A stretch of 64,000 nt of DNA, taken from NCBI GenBank assembly GCA_900545335.1, contig UQYP01000006.1, forward strand, positions 1 through 64,000, written 5' to 3'. The DNA comes from an uncultured Sutterella sp. Lineage in GTDB: Bacteria; Pseudomonadota; Gammaproteobacteria; Burkholderiales; Burkholderiaceae_F. The notes beneath the pieces are model-generated. The model made no database searches, was not told the origin of the DNA, and saw nothing but the letters and a program-made list of their open reading frames with translations. The position numbers and the translations under genes were made by a program. Positions 41,515 through 51,039 of this stretch are shown here, in pieces (within the stretch, counting starts at the first letter, position 1; each line of letters begins with the position of its first letter).

Positions 41515-42040
41515 ATTGATTGGTATGGCCGGTTTAAACGAAGGAGAAACCGAGGCAACAGTTATCAATAATGGCAATATATCAATAAGCGGAGCGTTTG
41601 ATATAAGTCAGGAATCTGATTATAACTTTTCAACAAATATTGAAGAATTTGAAACAGAGTTTTCAAACGGAGTTCCATTAACTCTGAAGATTGATAGTAG
41701 CAGTGTTCTGGCACTCACAAATATTAATAAGACCGTATATGCCGCAGGTCTTTATGGTATATCAAGCGCAGGGAAAGTTTCCCTGATTAATAATGGAACC
41801 ATTTTTATTAATACTGATGAAAATTACAATGCGGCGGGCATTGTTGCTCAAGTTGCGCAAGATGGTAAGATTTTTGCTTCCAATATGGGGAAAATAGATC
41901 TGAGTAATGCGAAGGGGAAGATTACACATCAATTTTATGGCCGAATTAAAGATAATGGCCAAATTGAAATCGGTGATTGGTTACTGGATCTAAATGACAT
42001 TCAAAATATAGTGCCTTTCGCTTTAGCAGTAGATGAAAAC

Positions 42041-42048
42041 GGGGGGGG
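42041..42048 (+). repeat. G8 tract in the autotransporter passenger
   Basis: Eight consecutive G encode ENGGGINK, 527 bases after the G9 tract and before the beta-barrel. In frame as read. Confidence 0.8.
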
Positions 42049-43222
42049 CATAAACAAAATTTCGTTTGCTGAAGGAGCTAGTTTATATTTGGTGCCCAAA
42101 GAGCTGACAGGTCAGACATCTACTATTGAATTAGGAACGCTCTTTGGTCGCTATACTCAGGATGATCAATTTGTAGCAGATACAGAATATGTTAATGGGG
42201 TTTTTGATCAATTCGCTACCACATCTTACATGACAGATGTTAAGGTGACGGGGGCTGACATGAATCACCTAATAGCGACAGTTAGCGTTTCACCAGAAAA
42301 AAGTTTAGGTCATCAAAGTCGGTATCTGATTATGACTGGTGATATTAATACATTGTTGAGTTTGAAATCGCTTACCCATCAACCTCAACACTTAACACAA
42401 GATAAAGAATGGGAAATCACTGTATTGCCATGGTACATTGACTATCGAGATAGTTCGAATATGGGATTTGATAGTGACGGAGGTGGTCTTGTTTTACGGG
42501 CTAGCAATCGCTTTGATAATTTTGACACAACTCTATATTTGGCTACCGCTAAAGAAAATGCGGATAGTCATAACCAAACTGTTCGAGATGACATAAAACG
42601 CTATGGAATTGGTGCCGCGTTACGCTACCGATTTAATGATTTCTGGAATATTGGGTTACGATTTGATGCCGGTATGGGCGACAATGAGCTCAGTGTTTCC
42701 GATAAATTTGGATCTGATGAGGTCAATTCCGATTCAACCTATCTGTATACAGAAGCCAATATTAATTTAAATCATCCAATTACCGCAGAGCAAACTCTTG
42801 GCATGAACGTTTCTGTGGGTTACTTGAAGAATCACCATGATGGTTTCACAATCGATACTTTGGGAAGTGGGAATATTCATTATGCGAGCGATTCTTTAGA
42901 TACAACGGTATTCAACACCGCTTTTAATTGGAAGGCTAATTTCGATGTAGATGGATATAAAGTTCTGCCTTTTGTTAGTTTTGACGTCACTTATTTAACT
43001 GCCCCGGAGTTTAAAACATCGTTTAATTATGTTAGTAACAGGTTCGTTGCTAACGATGAAATAGACGATTGTTTTGCTGATGCAACTGCTGGCATTGGAT
43101 TTAGTAAAAACAACTTCTCAGTTGAAATTTTCGCTTCTCAACGTTGGGGTAGTGATTTAAGCAGTCGTATGTTTAATGCAAAATTTGGCTACAAGTTCTA
43201 ATTTTTTCAACTAACTATGAAG

Positions 43223-43252
43223 AGCAAGGAGGATTTTCTTCCTTGCTTTGTT
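43223..43252 (+). terminator. Terminator after the autotransporter
   Basis: AGCAAGGA pairs with TCCTTGCT around a 9-base loop, followed by TTGTTTTTATT. It lies 22 bases past the autotransporter stop. Confidence 0.7.
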
Positions 43253-43485
43253 TTTATTAAGCGAAACTCTAAAAGCTAGAAAGTTTAAGAGAGGGGACTT
43301 TTAAATAACTAATAAGATTAAATGTAAAAACTATTTGAAACTTAATAATTCAACATAACTATTATTATGTTGCGTAGTTTTAGGGTATTTTTATTAGTGA
43401 TTTTTATTTGAATTGTTTTTTATAAGCACTTAGTTTTGTATCGTAGTACCATGAGCAAAGCTTTTCGTTAAATGAGGTCTCTGAT

Positions 43486-44799
43486 ATGGATTTACTTTTG
43501 AATCCAATCGTCCTTTCAGTGTTAGTGCTTTGCGTACTGTGTTTGGTGAAAGTCAATGTTTTGTTGGCCTTAATCTTTGCAGCACTTACGGCGGGTTTTG
43601 CTGGCGGTCTTGACATCGGTAAAACCATGACGCTGCTCACTGATGGGTTTTCGGCTAATGCGACAACAGCACTGTCCTATATATTATTAGGCACTTTTGC
43701 GGTTGCAATTGCTCAGACAGGTCTGATGCAGATGTTGGTAGCCTGGATATCAAAGCATTTGGGCTCTCGCCGGTTAATCTTTTGTCTTGTCTTAGCTTTC
43801 ATCGCCTGCTTATCTCAAAATGTTGTACCGGTGCATATTGCCTTTATTCCGCTTTTGATTCCTCCACTTTTAAGTTTGATGAACAAAATGCAGCTTGACC
43901 GTAGAGCGGCTGCCTGTGCATTAAGCTTTGGTTTGGAAGCACCTTATGTTACTTTACCTATTGGTTTCGGTTTGATTTTCCAGGGCATTGTCGCTGATAG
44001 CATGACTAGAAGCGGTATGACGACCACTGTTTCAGATGTTGCTTCGGTTAACTGGATTTTGGGCGCATCAATGTTTATCGGATTGTTGGCGGCAATTTTT
44101 ATTTTCTATCGTAAACCGCGCCACTATGAAAATAAAAAGCTTCTGGGTGCACAACCAGTGGAAGCGCCTGTTGAGACAACATTTAAAGCTAAGCACTGGG
44201 CCTCTATGGCTGCAATTGTGTTAGCTGTGGCCGTACAGCTCATTTGGCAGTCTTTGCCTTTAGCAGCGTTGTTCGGTTTGATCGTAATGATGCTTGGACG
44301 TGCCTTTAGGTTTTCAGAGCTGGATCAGCATATTGCTAAGGGTATTTCTATGATGGGATTTATTGCCTTCGTTATGCTGATTGCCGGTGGCTATGCGGCA
44401 GTGATTAATGAAACAGGTGCAGTCTCTCAGCTCGTTCAAAGTGTAGTGCCGTATTTGATGACCAGTAAAGTCCTTGCAGCAACCATAATTGTTGTGATTG
44501 GTTTGTTGGTTACGATGGGTATTGGGACGTCTTTCGGTACTGTGCCTATTTTGGCTGTGATTTATGTTCCGTTGTGTTCAGCTGTTGGTTTTTCTCTGCC
44601 TGCAACCATTCTTTTAATGTCAGCGGCTGGCGCATTGGGAGATGCCGGCTCACCGGCTTCCGATACAACTCTCGGACCGACAAGCGGACTTAATGCGGAT
44701 AATCAGCATGATCATATATGGGATACTTGTGTGCCTACATTTATTGTTTATAACATTCCTCTTATGATTGCAGGGATTATCGGTGCACAATTCTTATAG
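43486..44799 (+). CDS. Na+/H+ antiporter-family amino-acid permease (YuiF/HI1586-like)
   Basis: This 437-residue transporter has about 11-12 hydrophobic segments. The signature GALGDAGSPASDTTLGPTSGLNADNQHDHIWDTCVPTF near the C-terminus is typical of the Na_H_antiport family (YuiF, HI1586), some members of which are histidine permeases. GIGTSFGTVPILAVIYVPL is another conserved block. Length matches the family. A terminator follows at 44821. It stands alone; substrate likely an amino acid but not proven. Confidence 0.85.
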   Translation: MDLLLNPIVLSVLVLCVLCLVKVNVLLALIFAALTAGFAGGLDIGKTMTLLTDGFSANATTALSYILLGTFAVAIAQTGLMQMLVAWISKHLGSRRLIFCLVLAFIACLSQNVVPVHIAFIPLLIPPLLSLMNKMQLDRRAAACALSFGLEAPYVTLPIGFGLIFQGIVADSMTRSGMTTTVSDVASVNWILGASMFIGLLAAIFIFYRKPRHYENKKLLGAQPVEAPVETTFKAKHWASMAAIVLAVAVQLIWQSLPLAALFGLIVMMLGRAFRFSELDQHIAKGISMMGFIAFVMLIAGGYAAVINETGAVSQLVQSVVPYLMTSKVLAATIIVVIGLLVTMGIGTSFGTVPILAVIYVPLCSAVGFSLPATILLMSAAGALGDAGSPASDTTLGPTSGLNADNQHDHIWDTCVPTFIVYNIPLMIAGIIGAQFL

Positions 44800-44820
44800 A
44801 GCTTGAATATCTAATTCCGG

Positions 44821-44857
44821 GGATGCTTAAGACTGAAAGAGCATCCTTCTTTTTTTA
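44821..44857 (+). terminator. Terminator after the YuiF-like gene
   Basis: GGATGCT pairs with AGCATCC (7 bp, 12-base loop), followed by TTCTTTTTTT. Confidence 0.8.
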
Positions 44858-44995
44858 TCTTTGTCATTAGAATAATATCATATTATGATCTCAATTTTCA
44901 AATATATTTCAATATATTCATTTACAATTGTATTTTTATAAACAAAATATATAGATTTTGAGTTTTTTCTACTTTCCCCTCCTCGATCCTAGGGA

Positions 44996-45080
44996 GAACC
45001 ATATGGTGGTTCTTCAGAACTTTGGGCGTACAATCGATTGTGATAACGCTGTTATTAGCCTTTCGCCGGGAGGCAATAAC
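44996..45080 (+). promoter_or_regulatory. Structured leader of the MATE gene
   Basis: Two hairpins can form in the 130 bases before the MATE start: GAACCA/TGGTTC (44996-45001, 45007-45012) and GTTATT-A-GCC/GGC-AATAAC (45051-45060, 45072-45080). No riboswitch class I know (ykkC and mini-ykkC included) is matched. It may be a regulatory leader or operator. Confidence 0.3.
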
Positions 45081-45123
45081 ACTATTTTCGCGCAGAATGT
45101 CTGACCGGTAGGATTTGTCGATT

Positions 45124-46494
45124 ATGAGCGCCAATAAAAAGATCAATATGCTCGAAGGCAGTCTTTGGGACAGGATTGTCATTTTTGCCTTACCTCTAGC
45201 CTTTACTGGCATGCTGCAGCAGCTCTATAACGCAGCCGATGTTGCTGTTTTGGGGCGTTTCGTCTCTGATCTTGCGGTAGCTGCAGTTGGTAACAATGTA
45301 CCTGTTATCGGTTTAATCATCAGCTTTTGCATGGGTTTGGCTTTAGGTGTTAATGTCGTCGTTGCGCGTGCTTTAGGGATGAAAAATGACCGCAAAGCTA
45401 GTGAGGCGGTCAGAACTTCTTTTTTCACTGCCGTTGCCTTTGGTGTTGTTGCTCTAGTTATTGGGCTTTTATTCTCGGACTCTGCCATGGATTGGCTGGA
45501 TGTCCCCATAGAGGTGAGAGATCACGCTCTTGTCTATTTACGTGTCTATTTATTAGGCATGCCTTTTATTGCTGTATACAATTTTTTGGCGGCGGTTTTT
45601 CGTAGTCAGGGTGATACGCAAACTCCACTTTGGGCATTGCTTGCGGCTAGCCTCTTTAATATTGCCGGTAATTTAGTAGCTGTTCTAGTTTTGGATTGGG
45701 GTATTGCAGGCGTTGCACTGGCAACCGTTTTAGCCAATCTGCTCTCTGCGGTTATCTTGTTTGTAAAACTTACCCGATTGGAAGGACCACTCAAGCTTGA
45801 AGTTTCTCAGTTGTTGAAGCTTGATCCCCCGTCTTTAAAAAGTATTGTCCGCATCGGTATGCCGGCAGGTATTCAGGGGGCGGTTTATTCCATTTCAAAT
45901 CTAGTCATTCAATCAGCAATCAACAGTTTGGGGCCGGATGCTATGGCCGGCTCCGTTGCAGCATTTACGATTGAAATCAACGTCTATTGCTTTATCAACG
46001 CTTTCTCCTTGGCGGCTACTACCTTTGTTAGCCAAAACTACGGTGCACGGAACTTGCAACGTTGCTCACGAGTTATGTGGGTGACGATGGGGTTAAATAT
46101 GTGTGTGACGGTTTTGATGACAGCTTTGGTTCTGACGTTCAGCAGAGATTTACTGGGAATTTTCTCCAGTAACGAGGAAGTGATAGCTCTCGGTATGTTC
46201 CGTATTTTATGGGTCGTTGTGCCGCAGCCGCTTAGTGTAGTGATGGATACCTTATCGGGCTGTATGCGTGGTTACGGTTATTCAATGCCTCCTGCGATGG
46301 TCACTTTGATTGTTGTTTGTTCTGTTCGCTTGATTTGGGTTTATACGGCATTCCCTATGTTCCCAACTTATGAAACTCTGATGATGGTTTACCCGTTAAG
46401 CTGGGTGATTACCATGATTGGCCTCATTATCCTTTATGTGCGTCTGGTACGCAGAATTCGCACTCGCAGGCTGATAGCAAGCGATGAAATTTAG
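45124..46494 (+). CDS. MATE-family multidrug efflux transporter
   Basis: The 456-residue transporter starts at ATG 45124 (MSANKK); a TTG three codons earlier is possible. Twelve hydrophobic segments lie in two MatE halves. Conserved blocks: IFALPLAFTGMLQQLYNAADVAVLGRFV at the first helix, MGLALGVNVVVARALG, and GAVYSISNLVIQSAINSLG at the start of the second half. Driven by H+ or Na+. Downstream is an Fsr-like MFS gene after 49 bases, so an export-related operon is possible. Confidence 0.9.
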   Translation: MSANKKINMLEGSLWDRIVIFALPLAFTGMLQQLYNAADVAVLGRFVSDLAVAAVGNNVPVIGLIISFCMGLALGVNVVVARALGMKNDRKASEAVRTSFFTAVAFGVVALVIGLLFSDSAMDWLDVPIEVRDHALVYLRVYLLGMPFIAVYNFLAAVFRSQGDTQTPLWALLAASLFNIAGNLVAVLVLDWGIAGVALATVLANLLSAVILFVKLTRLEGPLKLEVSQLLKLDPPSLKSIVRIGMPAGIQGAVYSISNLVIQSAINSLGPDAMAGSVAAFTIEINVYCFINAFSLAATTFVSQNYGARNLQRCSRVMWVTMGLNMCVTVLMTALVLTFSRDLLGIFSSNEEVIALGMFRILWVVVPQPLSVVMDTLSGCMRGYGYSMPPAMVTLIVVCSVRLIWVYTAFPMFPTYETLMMVYPLSWVITMIGLIILYVRLVRRIRTRRLIASDEI

Positions 46495-46543
46495 GTTTTT
46501 TGAGCTTAGATAAGCTTACCTAATTTGCTGGGACATCATTAAC

Positions 46544-47725
46544 ATGCAGAAATTCTTTGTTTATCTGGTTTCTCTTGGTCATCTGTGTGTTGATCTGGCC
46601 CCAGGGGCTCTGCCTGCAATACTGCCCTTTTTTGTTTTGTATAACGGTCTGTCCTACACGGAAGTTGCAGGACTAATGTTTGCCTCATCTTGTCTGTCCT
46701 CAGTAATTCAGCCGCTTTTTGGTTATTGGGCAGACAAAAGCTCAAAGCACTGGTTTATGGCTTTAGGTATTGCGATGAGCGGTATTGGATTGGGTATCTC
46801 GGGGCTCTTTTCCAACTATTGGATTGTTTTTCTAGCCATAACGATCATGGGAGTGGGCACTTCCATTTTCCACCCTGAAGCTGCTCGTCTTGTTAATCGA
46901 ACTTCTGCAGGTCATCGCGCAACTGGAATCGGTATCTTCTCTGTTGGCGGCAATGCCGGTTTTGGCGTAGGACCGCTCATTGCAGCGGCTACGTTGACGG
47001 CCTGGGGGACTTCTGGGACGCTTCTTTTTGGTGTCTTCGGCCTTTTGATGGCTGCTGTTATGCTCTGGATAGTTCCTCGTATGCTGTCTTTGGTTCAAAA
47101 AGCAGAAGATAAGGTTGTTTCAGCCGGTAAAGAACTCTCTCAAGGACGAAATGATTGGGCGGCATTTGCCCGGTTAAGTATAGTGATCTTGTGTCGAAGC
47201 GTTGTTAATGCCAGTATTTTGGCCTTCCTTCCCCTATACTGCATCGATCGTTTTGGTGTTTCTGAAGCCATGGGAGGTACCCTCCTTTCCTTTTTATCTA
47301 TTGCCGGTATCTTCATGACGGTACTGGGGGGATGGCTCGGTGACAAAATCGGTTTAGTCAGAGCCTGCAAATGGGGATATTTGTTCATGGCTCCGGCTTT
47401 TGCTCTGTTACTTATAGTGCCTTCAGTCTGGTTAGTTTTTCCGATATTGGTTTTAATCAGTTTTACTCTAAATGGGACTTACGCTGCTTTTGTCGTACTC
47501 GGCCAGAGTTATCTGGCTAAAAATATCGGTTTGGCCTCTGGCGTTACGCTTGGATTGTCTACGAGTTTGGGCGGAATGATTACGCCTTTATTGGGAATGG
47601 TAGCCGATTCTTACGGCATCACAAGCGTGATGGTGATACTCGTAGGAATCGGCGCGCTTTGTGCGTTGGGCTCCCTGCTTTTGCCTGAACCTAAGCAAAG
47701 CAGTCAAAGTACAGTCAATCGGTAA
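46544..47725 (+). CDS. MFS transporter, fosmidomycin-resistance (Fsr) type
   Basis: This 393-residue transporter has 12 hydrophobic segments. N-terminal SLGHLCVDLAPGALPAILPF and the loop YTEVAGLMFASSCLSSVIQPLFGYWADK are the Fsr hallmark; MGVGTSIFHPEAARLV and SVGGNAGFGVGPLIAAATL are also conserved. E. coli Fsr exports fosmidomycin; the natural substrate is unknown. The last 22 bases overlap the convergent DUF362 gene. Confidence 0.87.
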   Translation: MQKFFVYLVSLGHLCVDLAPGALPAILPFFVLYNGLSYTEVAGLMFASSCLSSVIQPLFGYWADKSSKHWFMALGIAMSGIGLGISGLFSNYWIVFLAITIMGVGTSIFHPEAARLVNRTSAGHRATGIGIFSVGGNAGFGVGPLIAAATLTAWGTSGTLLFGVFGLLMAAVMLWIVPRMLSLVQKAEDKVVSAGKELSQGRNDWAAFARLSIVILCRSVVNASILAFLPLYCIDRFGVSEAMGGTLLSFLSIAGIFMTVLGGWLGDKIGLVRACKWGYLFMAPAFALLLIVPSVWLVFPILVLISFTLNGTYAAFVVLGQSYLAKNIGLASGVTLGLSTSLGGMITPLLGMVADSYGITSVMVILVGIGALCALGSLLLPEPKQSSQSTVNR

Positions 47726-48678
47726 TGTGTTTTTCCAATACCGTTGCTCTCAGAAATCGTTGTAAGCATTGTCGAGTGCTGTCTTTCCCACTGAGCTCGG
47801 ACTTCCGCAGTTGGGGCTGCACCAAATGTAATGTCGATTGCAGCCTGATCCAAAGCGACTGGATCGTAACTCGCTAGAATGCCTACGTTGCCTAAATTTT
47901 GTGCACTTTGGCAGCCATCCTGTGGTTCAAAAGCATCAATGACATTAATAAAGACCCAGCGATCGGGTTTAGCTTGCATTGCAGCTTTTACGGCATCAGA
48001 CATTGATTCACATATGGTTTGATCGTCACGGGAGGAAAAATACTCCATAACTTCACCCGCACTATGAATATGGCATTTACCTTCAGTGCCGGTACCCATG
48101 CAAATAGAGAGATTTTTAAGTGTGCCGCCGTAGAAATCGAGGAAATGCGCTTTAAAGCGAACCACTGAAATTAAAGTGTCGTAATTGGCAAAGTGGCTGC
48201 CTGTGCGCAAAAACTTCAGGTGGTAGCCTTTTGAAACAGGCAGATCTATATGGCCGTCTGCATCCAAAATATCAATCGGAGCAATGGAGGCGTCAAAACC
48301 ATTTTCTTTAGAAACCGCCAAGTGTTTCTCCGTTGTGTCTCTTGGTGAGAAGCAATTGTTGTCTATGAGGGTGGCTTTAGTGTGCTGAGCCAAGGCTTTG
48401 ACCAATTGCGGATCAAGATGCGGCCCACCTGGCGTTTCGAAGGTCATTTTGAGACCTACTTTTCCCTTAATCGTCTGCTTGAGTGAGTCATACACTTTGA
48501 TGATGGCTGACGGTGAAACTTCAGGGATGAAAAATACAACTGGTGCTGTGATATCTTCTACCCGGTGAGTTAGATTAGCGGGGTTTACAACAAATTCAGA
48601 TTCTACCCAAGAGAGTCTTGGAAGAGCGCCAGCTGCCATTAAAGCAGTAGTTTGTTTGATAAAAGTCCTTCTTTTCAT
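47704..48678 (-). CDS. Tat-exported DUF362 protein
   Basis: The 324-residue product starts at ATG 48678 (MKRRTFIKQTTALMAAGALPRLSW), with a twin-arginine signal RRTFIK; the frame start 48699 adds seven residues only. DUF362 blocks are visible (FETPGGPHLDPQLVKAL, ATLIDNNCFSPRD, ISVVRFKAHFLDFYGGTLKNLSICMGTGTEGK, ASYDPVALDQAAID). Typical DUF362 proteins carry extra Fe-S domains; this one lacks any ferredoxin CxxCxxC and is short. Tat export suggests a folded periplasmic redox protein. It follows the cyclophilin-like gene by 26 bases in the same operon. Confidence 0.83.
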   Translation of the reverse strand: MKRRTFIKQTTALMAAGALPRLSWVESEFVVNPANLTHRVEDITAPVVFFIPEVSPSAIIKVYDSLKQTIKGKVGLKMTFETPGGPHLDPQLVKALAQHTKATLIDNNCFSPRDTTEKHLAVSKENGFDASIAPIDILDADGHIDLPVSKGYHLKFLRTGSHFANYDTLISVVRFKAHFLDFYGGTLKNLSICMGTGTEGKCHIHSAGEVMEYFSSRDDQTICESMSDAVKAAMQAKPDRWVFINVIDAFEPQDGCQSAQNLGNVGILASYDPVALDQAAIDITFGAAPTAEVRAQWERQHSTMLTTISESNGIGKTHYRLTVL

Positions 48679-48704
48679 AGCATTACTCGATTCAATCAAT
48701 TGAA

Positions 48705-49124
48705 TTATTTTTGAATTGCCCTGAAAGTAACCGTGCGCTCTGCGCTTTTGCGAACCGCCTCAGTAGCCTCTTTAGACATTTTTCCCATGGGTACCAAGTC
48801 AGAAGAGTGTCGAAAATCCTTAATAAAAACACAAACGTTGCCCCAAGGGATGTAGTAGGCAAAGTCACCGACTACAGGCGTAGTTGAAGTTGGAGCATTA
48901 CCAATTTTGAGTGCATTTTTTAAATAGGCAATTCGTTCGGTTTGACCAAAATTTTCAAAAACGAGAGTCATCGGCAAGCGGCTCATAAAATCTTGAGCTG
49001 CTGCGTGATCTTCTAATTGCACTTGATAAACCTTTTCGTCAACAACCATTTCAATTGTTGCAGCCATGACTGCTTCTCCTGCTAAAGAAATTGCTAAAGC
49101 GATAGGAAGAATGTGTTTGAGCAT
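48705..49124 (-). CDS. Exported cyclophilin-like-fold protein
   Basis: The 139-residue product from ATG 49124 (MLKHILPIALAISLAGEAVMA) has a signal peptide, GGGG 7 bases upstream. The mature part (about 118 residues) IEMVVDEKVYQVQLEDHAAAQDFMSRLPMTLVFENFGQTERIAYL with GDFAYYIPWGNVCVFI is the cyclophilin-like domain of PF18050 type, found with flavodoxins, oxidoreductases and DUF362 proteins in gut anaerobes. Not a true prolyl isomerase as far as is known. Operon with DUF362 gene; divergent from the alcohol dehydrogenase operon. Confidence 0.8.
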   Translation of the reverse strand: MLKHILPIALAISLAGEAVMAATIEMVVDEKVYQVQLEDHAAAQDFMSRLPMTLVFENFGQTERIAYLKNALKIGNAPTSTTPVVGDFAYYIPWGNVCVFIKDFRHSSDLVPMGKMSKEATEAVRKSAERTVTFRAIQK

Positions 49125-49199
49125 TAGTATTCCCCTACTAGATATTTTCAAATTTATTTTCGCTCAAGAGTCAAAATCATTCTTTCATAAGTGCGCCGA

Positions 49200-49257
49200 A
49201 TTATTGAAAAATTCTCTCTTTAATAATTTATTACAAAAAAAGCATTATTGAAAAATT
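49200..49257. promoter_or_regulatory. Two 14-bp direct repeats in a divergent promoter region
   Basis: ATTATTGAAAAATT occurs at 49200-49213 and 49244-49257, 44 bases apart, i.e. four helical turns. Both lie between the cyclophilin-like/DUF362 operon and the alcohol dehydrogenase/flavodoxin operon, so one regulator could serve both. The region is AT-rich, so chance is not excluded. Confidence 0.4.
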
Positions 49258-49368
49258 GCCATTTTGTGCAAGGAATTTAGAGAAATAGTCACAGCACGGT
49301 TTTTAAACTGAACTATAGTTATCAGCGTTTTAAAAGTGTTATTTGCTTTGTTTTTTAGGAGTGAATCA

Positions 49369-50538
49369 ATGTTAGGAAACTTTTCTTACTGCAATCCCAC
49401 AAAACTTTATTTTGGTGATGACTCACTGCAAGCTTTAAAGACAGAATTGCCCAAATACGGTCAGAATGTGGTTTTGATTTACGGCGGTGGTTCTATTAAG
49501 AAAAACGGCATTTATGATCAGGTTATTGAAATTTTGAAGGCTAGCGGCAAAAACGTTGCAGAGATTGCTGGCGTCATGCCTAACCCGACACTCATCAAAC
49601 TCTACGAAGGTGTCGAAATTGCTCGTGCGCACAAAGCTGATTTCATCTTGGCTGTTGGCGGCGGTTCTGTGTGCGACTACGCTAAAGCTGTTTCTGTTTC
49701 CGTGCATTGTGACGAGGATCCCTGGGAAAAGTACTACGTGCGCTTTGAAGAGCCGACCTGCGAGACGATTCCTGTTGGTTGCGTCCTCACTATGGTCGGA
49801 ACTGGCTCTGAAATGAATGCGGGATCAGTGATTACCAATACGGAAAAGAAACTGAAAATCGGTCATGTCTTTGCAGATGAAAAGATCATGCCGCGTTTTT
49901 CCATTTTAAATCCGCTCTATACGCTCACGTTGCCTCATTATCAGATGGTGGCAGGCATCTATGACATATTTAATCATATTTGCGAGCAATACTTTTCGGG
50001 TACCGATGACAATACAAGTGACTATTTAGCAGAAGCTTTAATGCGTTCAGTGGTCCATTCCAGCCGCATTGCTAATAAGGATCCGAATAATTATGAAGCT
50101 CGCAGCAATATTATGTGGACTGCAACCTGGGCTTTGAATACCTTAATTGCTAAGGGTAAAACAACGGACTGGATGGTGCATATGTTGGGTCAGGCTGTAG
50201 GTGCTTACACGAACGCAACGCATGGCATGACCTTGGCAGCAGTTTCTCTTCCCTACTATCGTCATATCATGCCTTTCGGTCTTCAAAAGTTTAAGCGCTT
50301 TGCTATCAATGTCTGGGGTGTCAGCGCAGAAGTTAAGAGCGATGAGACCGTGGCAGAGGAAGGTTTAACTGCTATGCAGGATTGGATGAAGGAATTGGGC
50401 TTAGCGATGAACATTTCTGAATTGGGTGCTAAGGAAGAAATGGTTGAGGGTATAGCGGGAGCCACATTAATTCTAAAAGGCGGCTACAAAGAGCTTGATC
50501 ACGATGAGATCGTTAAGATTTTGAAGGAAAGCCTCTGA
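49369..50538 (+). CDS. Iron-containing alcohol dehydrogenase (YqhD/BDH type)
   Basis: This 389-residue NAD(P)H-dependent dehydrogenase starts at ATG 49369 after AGGAG at 7 bases; the frame start at 49336 adds LFALFFRSES without support. The Rossmann-like GGGSIKKNG binding loop, GGGSVCDYAKAV, GTGSEMNAGSVIT, and metal-binding His residues in YDIFNHICEQYF and NATHGMTLAA are visible. Such enzymes reduce aldehydes, for example in detoxification or fermentation. Its TGA overlaps the flavodoxin ATG, so both are made together. Confidence 0.9.
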   Translation: MLGNFSYCNPTKLYFGDDSLQALKTELPKYGQNVVLIYGGGSIKKNGIYDQVIEILKASGKNVAEIAGVMPNPTLIKLYEGVEIARAHKADFILAVGGGSVCDYAKAVSVSVHCDEDPWEKYYVRFEEPTCETIPVGCVLTMVGTGSEMNAGSVITNTEKKLKIGHVFADEKIMPRFSILNPLYTLTLPHYQMVAGIYDIFNHICEQYFSGTDDNTSDYLAEALMRSVVHSSRIANKDPNNYEARSNIMWTATWALNTLIAKGKTTDWMVHMLGQAVGAYTNATHGMTLAAVSLPYYRHIMPFGLQKFKRFAINVWGVSAEVKSDETVAEEGLTAMQDWMKELGLAMNISELGAKEEMVEGIAGATLILKGGYKELDHDEIVKILKESL

Positions 50539-51005
50539 TGAGTCACATTCTTGTTGCTTATTTTTCTGCAACTGGCAAAACGGGTCGAATTGCTGAGGCA
50601 GCGGCCCGTGCCTGCGGGGGAGATCTTTTTGAGCTTCTCCCGCAAAAGCCTTACACATCCGCAGACATAAATTGGACGGATTCTAAAAGCCGCTCTTCTT
50701 TGGAAATGGCTGATACGACTTCGCGCCCGTCTATTGAAGGTCCGTTACCCGATTTGTCAGGCTATGACACTGTCCTTTTAGGATTTCCGATCTGGTGGGG
50801 TGTGGAACCTCGAGTAGTTGATACTTTTTTAGACGCAATTAACGCCTCCGGCAAACGCGTCTTTGGGTTTTGTACTTCAGGTGGTAGCGGTTCAAGCGGT
50901 GCTGTGAAGCGCCTCGCGGCTTTGTATCCGTCGCTTCAGATCGAATCTGTCAAACTTCTGTACGGGACAGGAGGTGTTGAAAATTGGATTCGCACTTTAC
51001 TTTAA
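50538..51005 (+). CDS. Flavodoxin
   Basis: 155 residues. FMN phosphate loop YFSATGKTGRIAE near the N-terminus; LPDLSGYDTVLLGFPIWWGVEPRVVDTFLD follows; GGSGSSGAVKRLAAL closes the fold, matching Flavodoxin_4 type proteins. An electron carrier for reductases. ATG overlaps the alcohol dehydrogenase stop by one base, and the FMN reductase gene follows after 34 bases: a redox operon. Confidence 0.87.
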   Translation: MSHILVAYFSATGKTGRIAEAAARACGGDLFELLPQKPYTSADINWTDSKSRSSLEMADTTSRPSIEGPLPDLSGYDTVLLGFPIWWGVEPRVVDTFLDAINASGKRVFGFCTSGGSGSSGAVKRLAALYPSLQIESVKLLYGTGGVENWIRTLL

Positions 51006-51039
51006 ACCGTTAGATTGACTTTTTGTAAGGCAGAGAGCG

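Larger units (their letters stand above)
40817..43201 (+). pseudogene. Autotransporter interrupted by an in-frame stop
   Basis: The signal peptide is intact (MRKLVLKRLPLAIMILLGQAFG...TAQ), followed by 75 residues to TAA at 41126-41128. The same frame continues without shift to 43201, about 690 residues more: a passenger with repeated NNGNISIS, NNGTIFIN strands typical of beta-helix autotransporters (type Va), and a C-terminal about 260-residue beta-barrel (DDIKRYGIGAALRYRFND..., ending AKFGYKF with the terminal Phe). Without readthrough the barrel has no signal peptide and cannot be exported. It could be a true pseudogene, a switch-off variant or a suppressible stop. Two long G tracts lie in the passenger. 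Confidence 0.75.
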
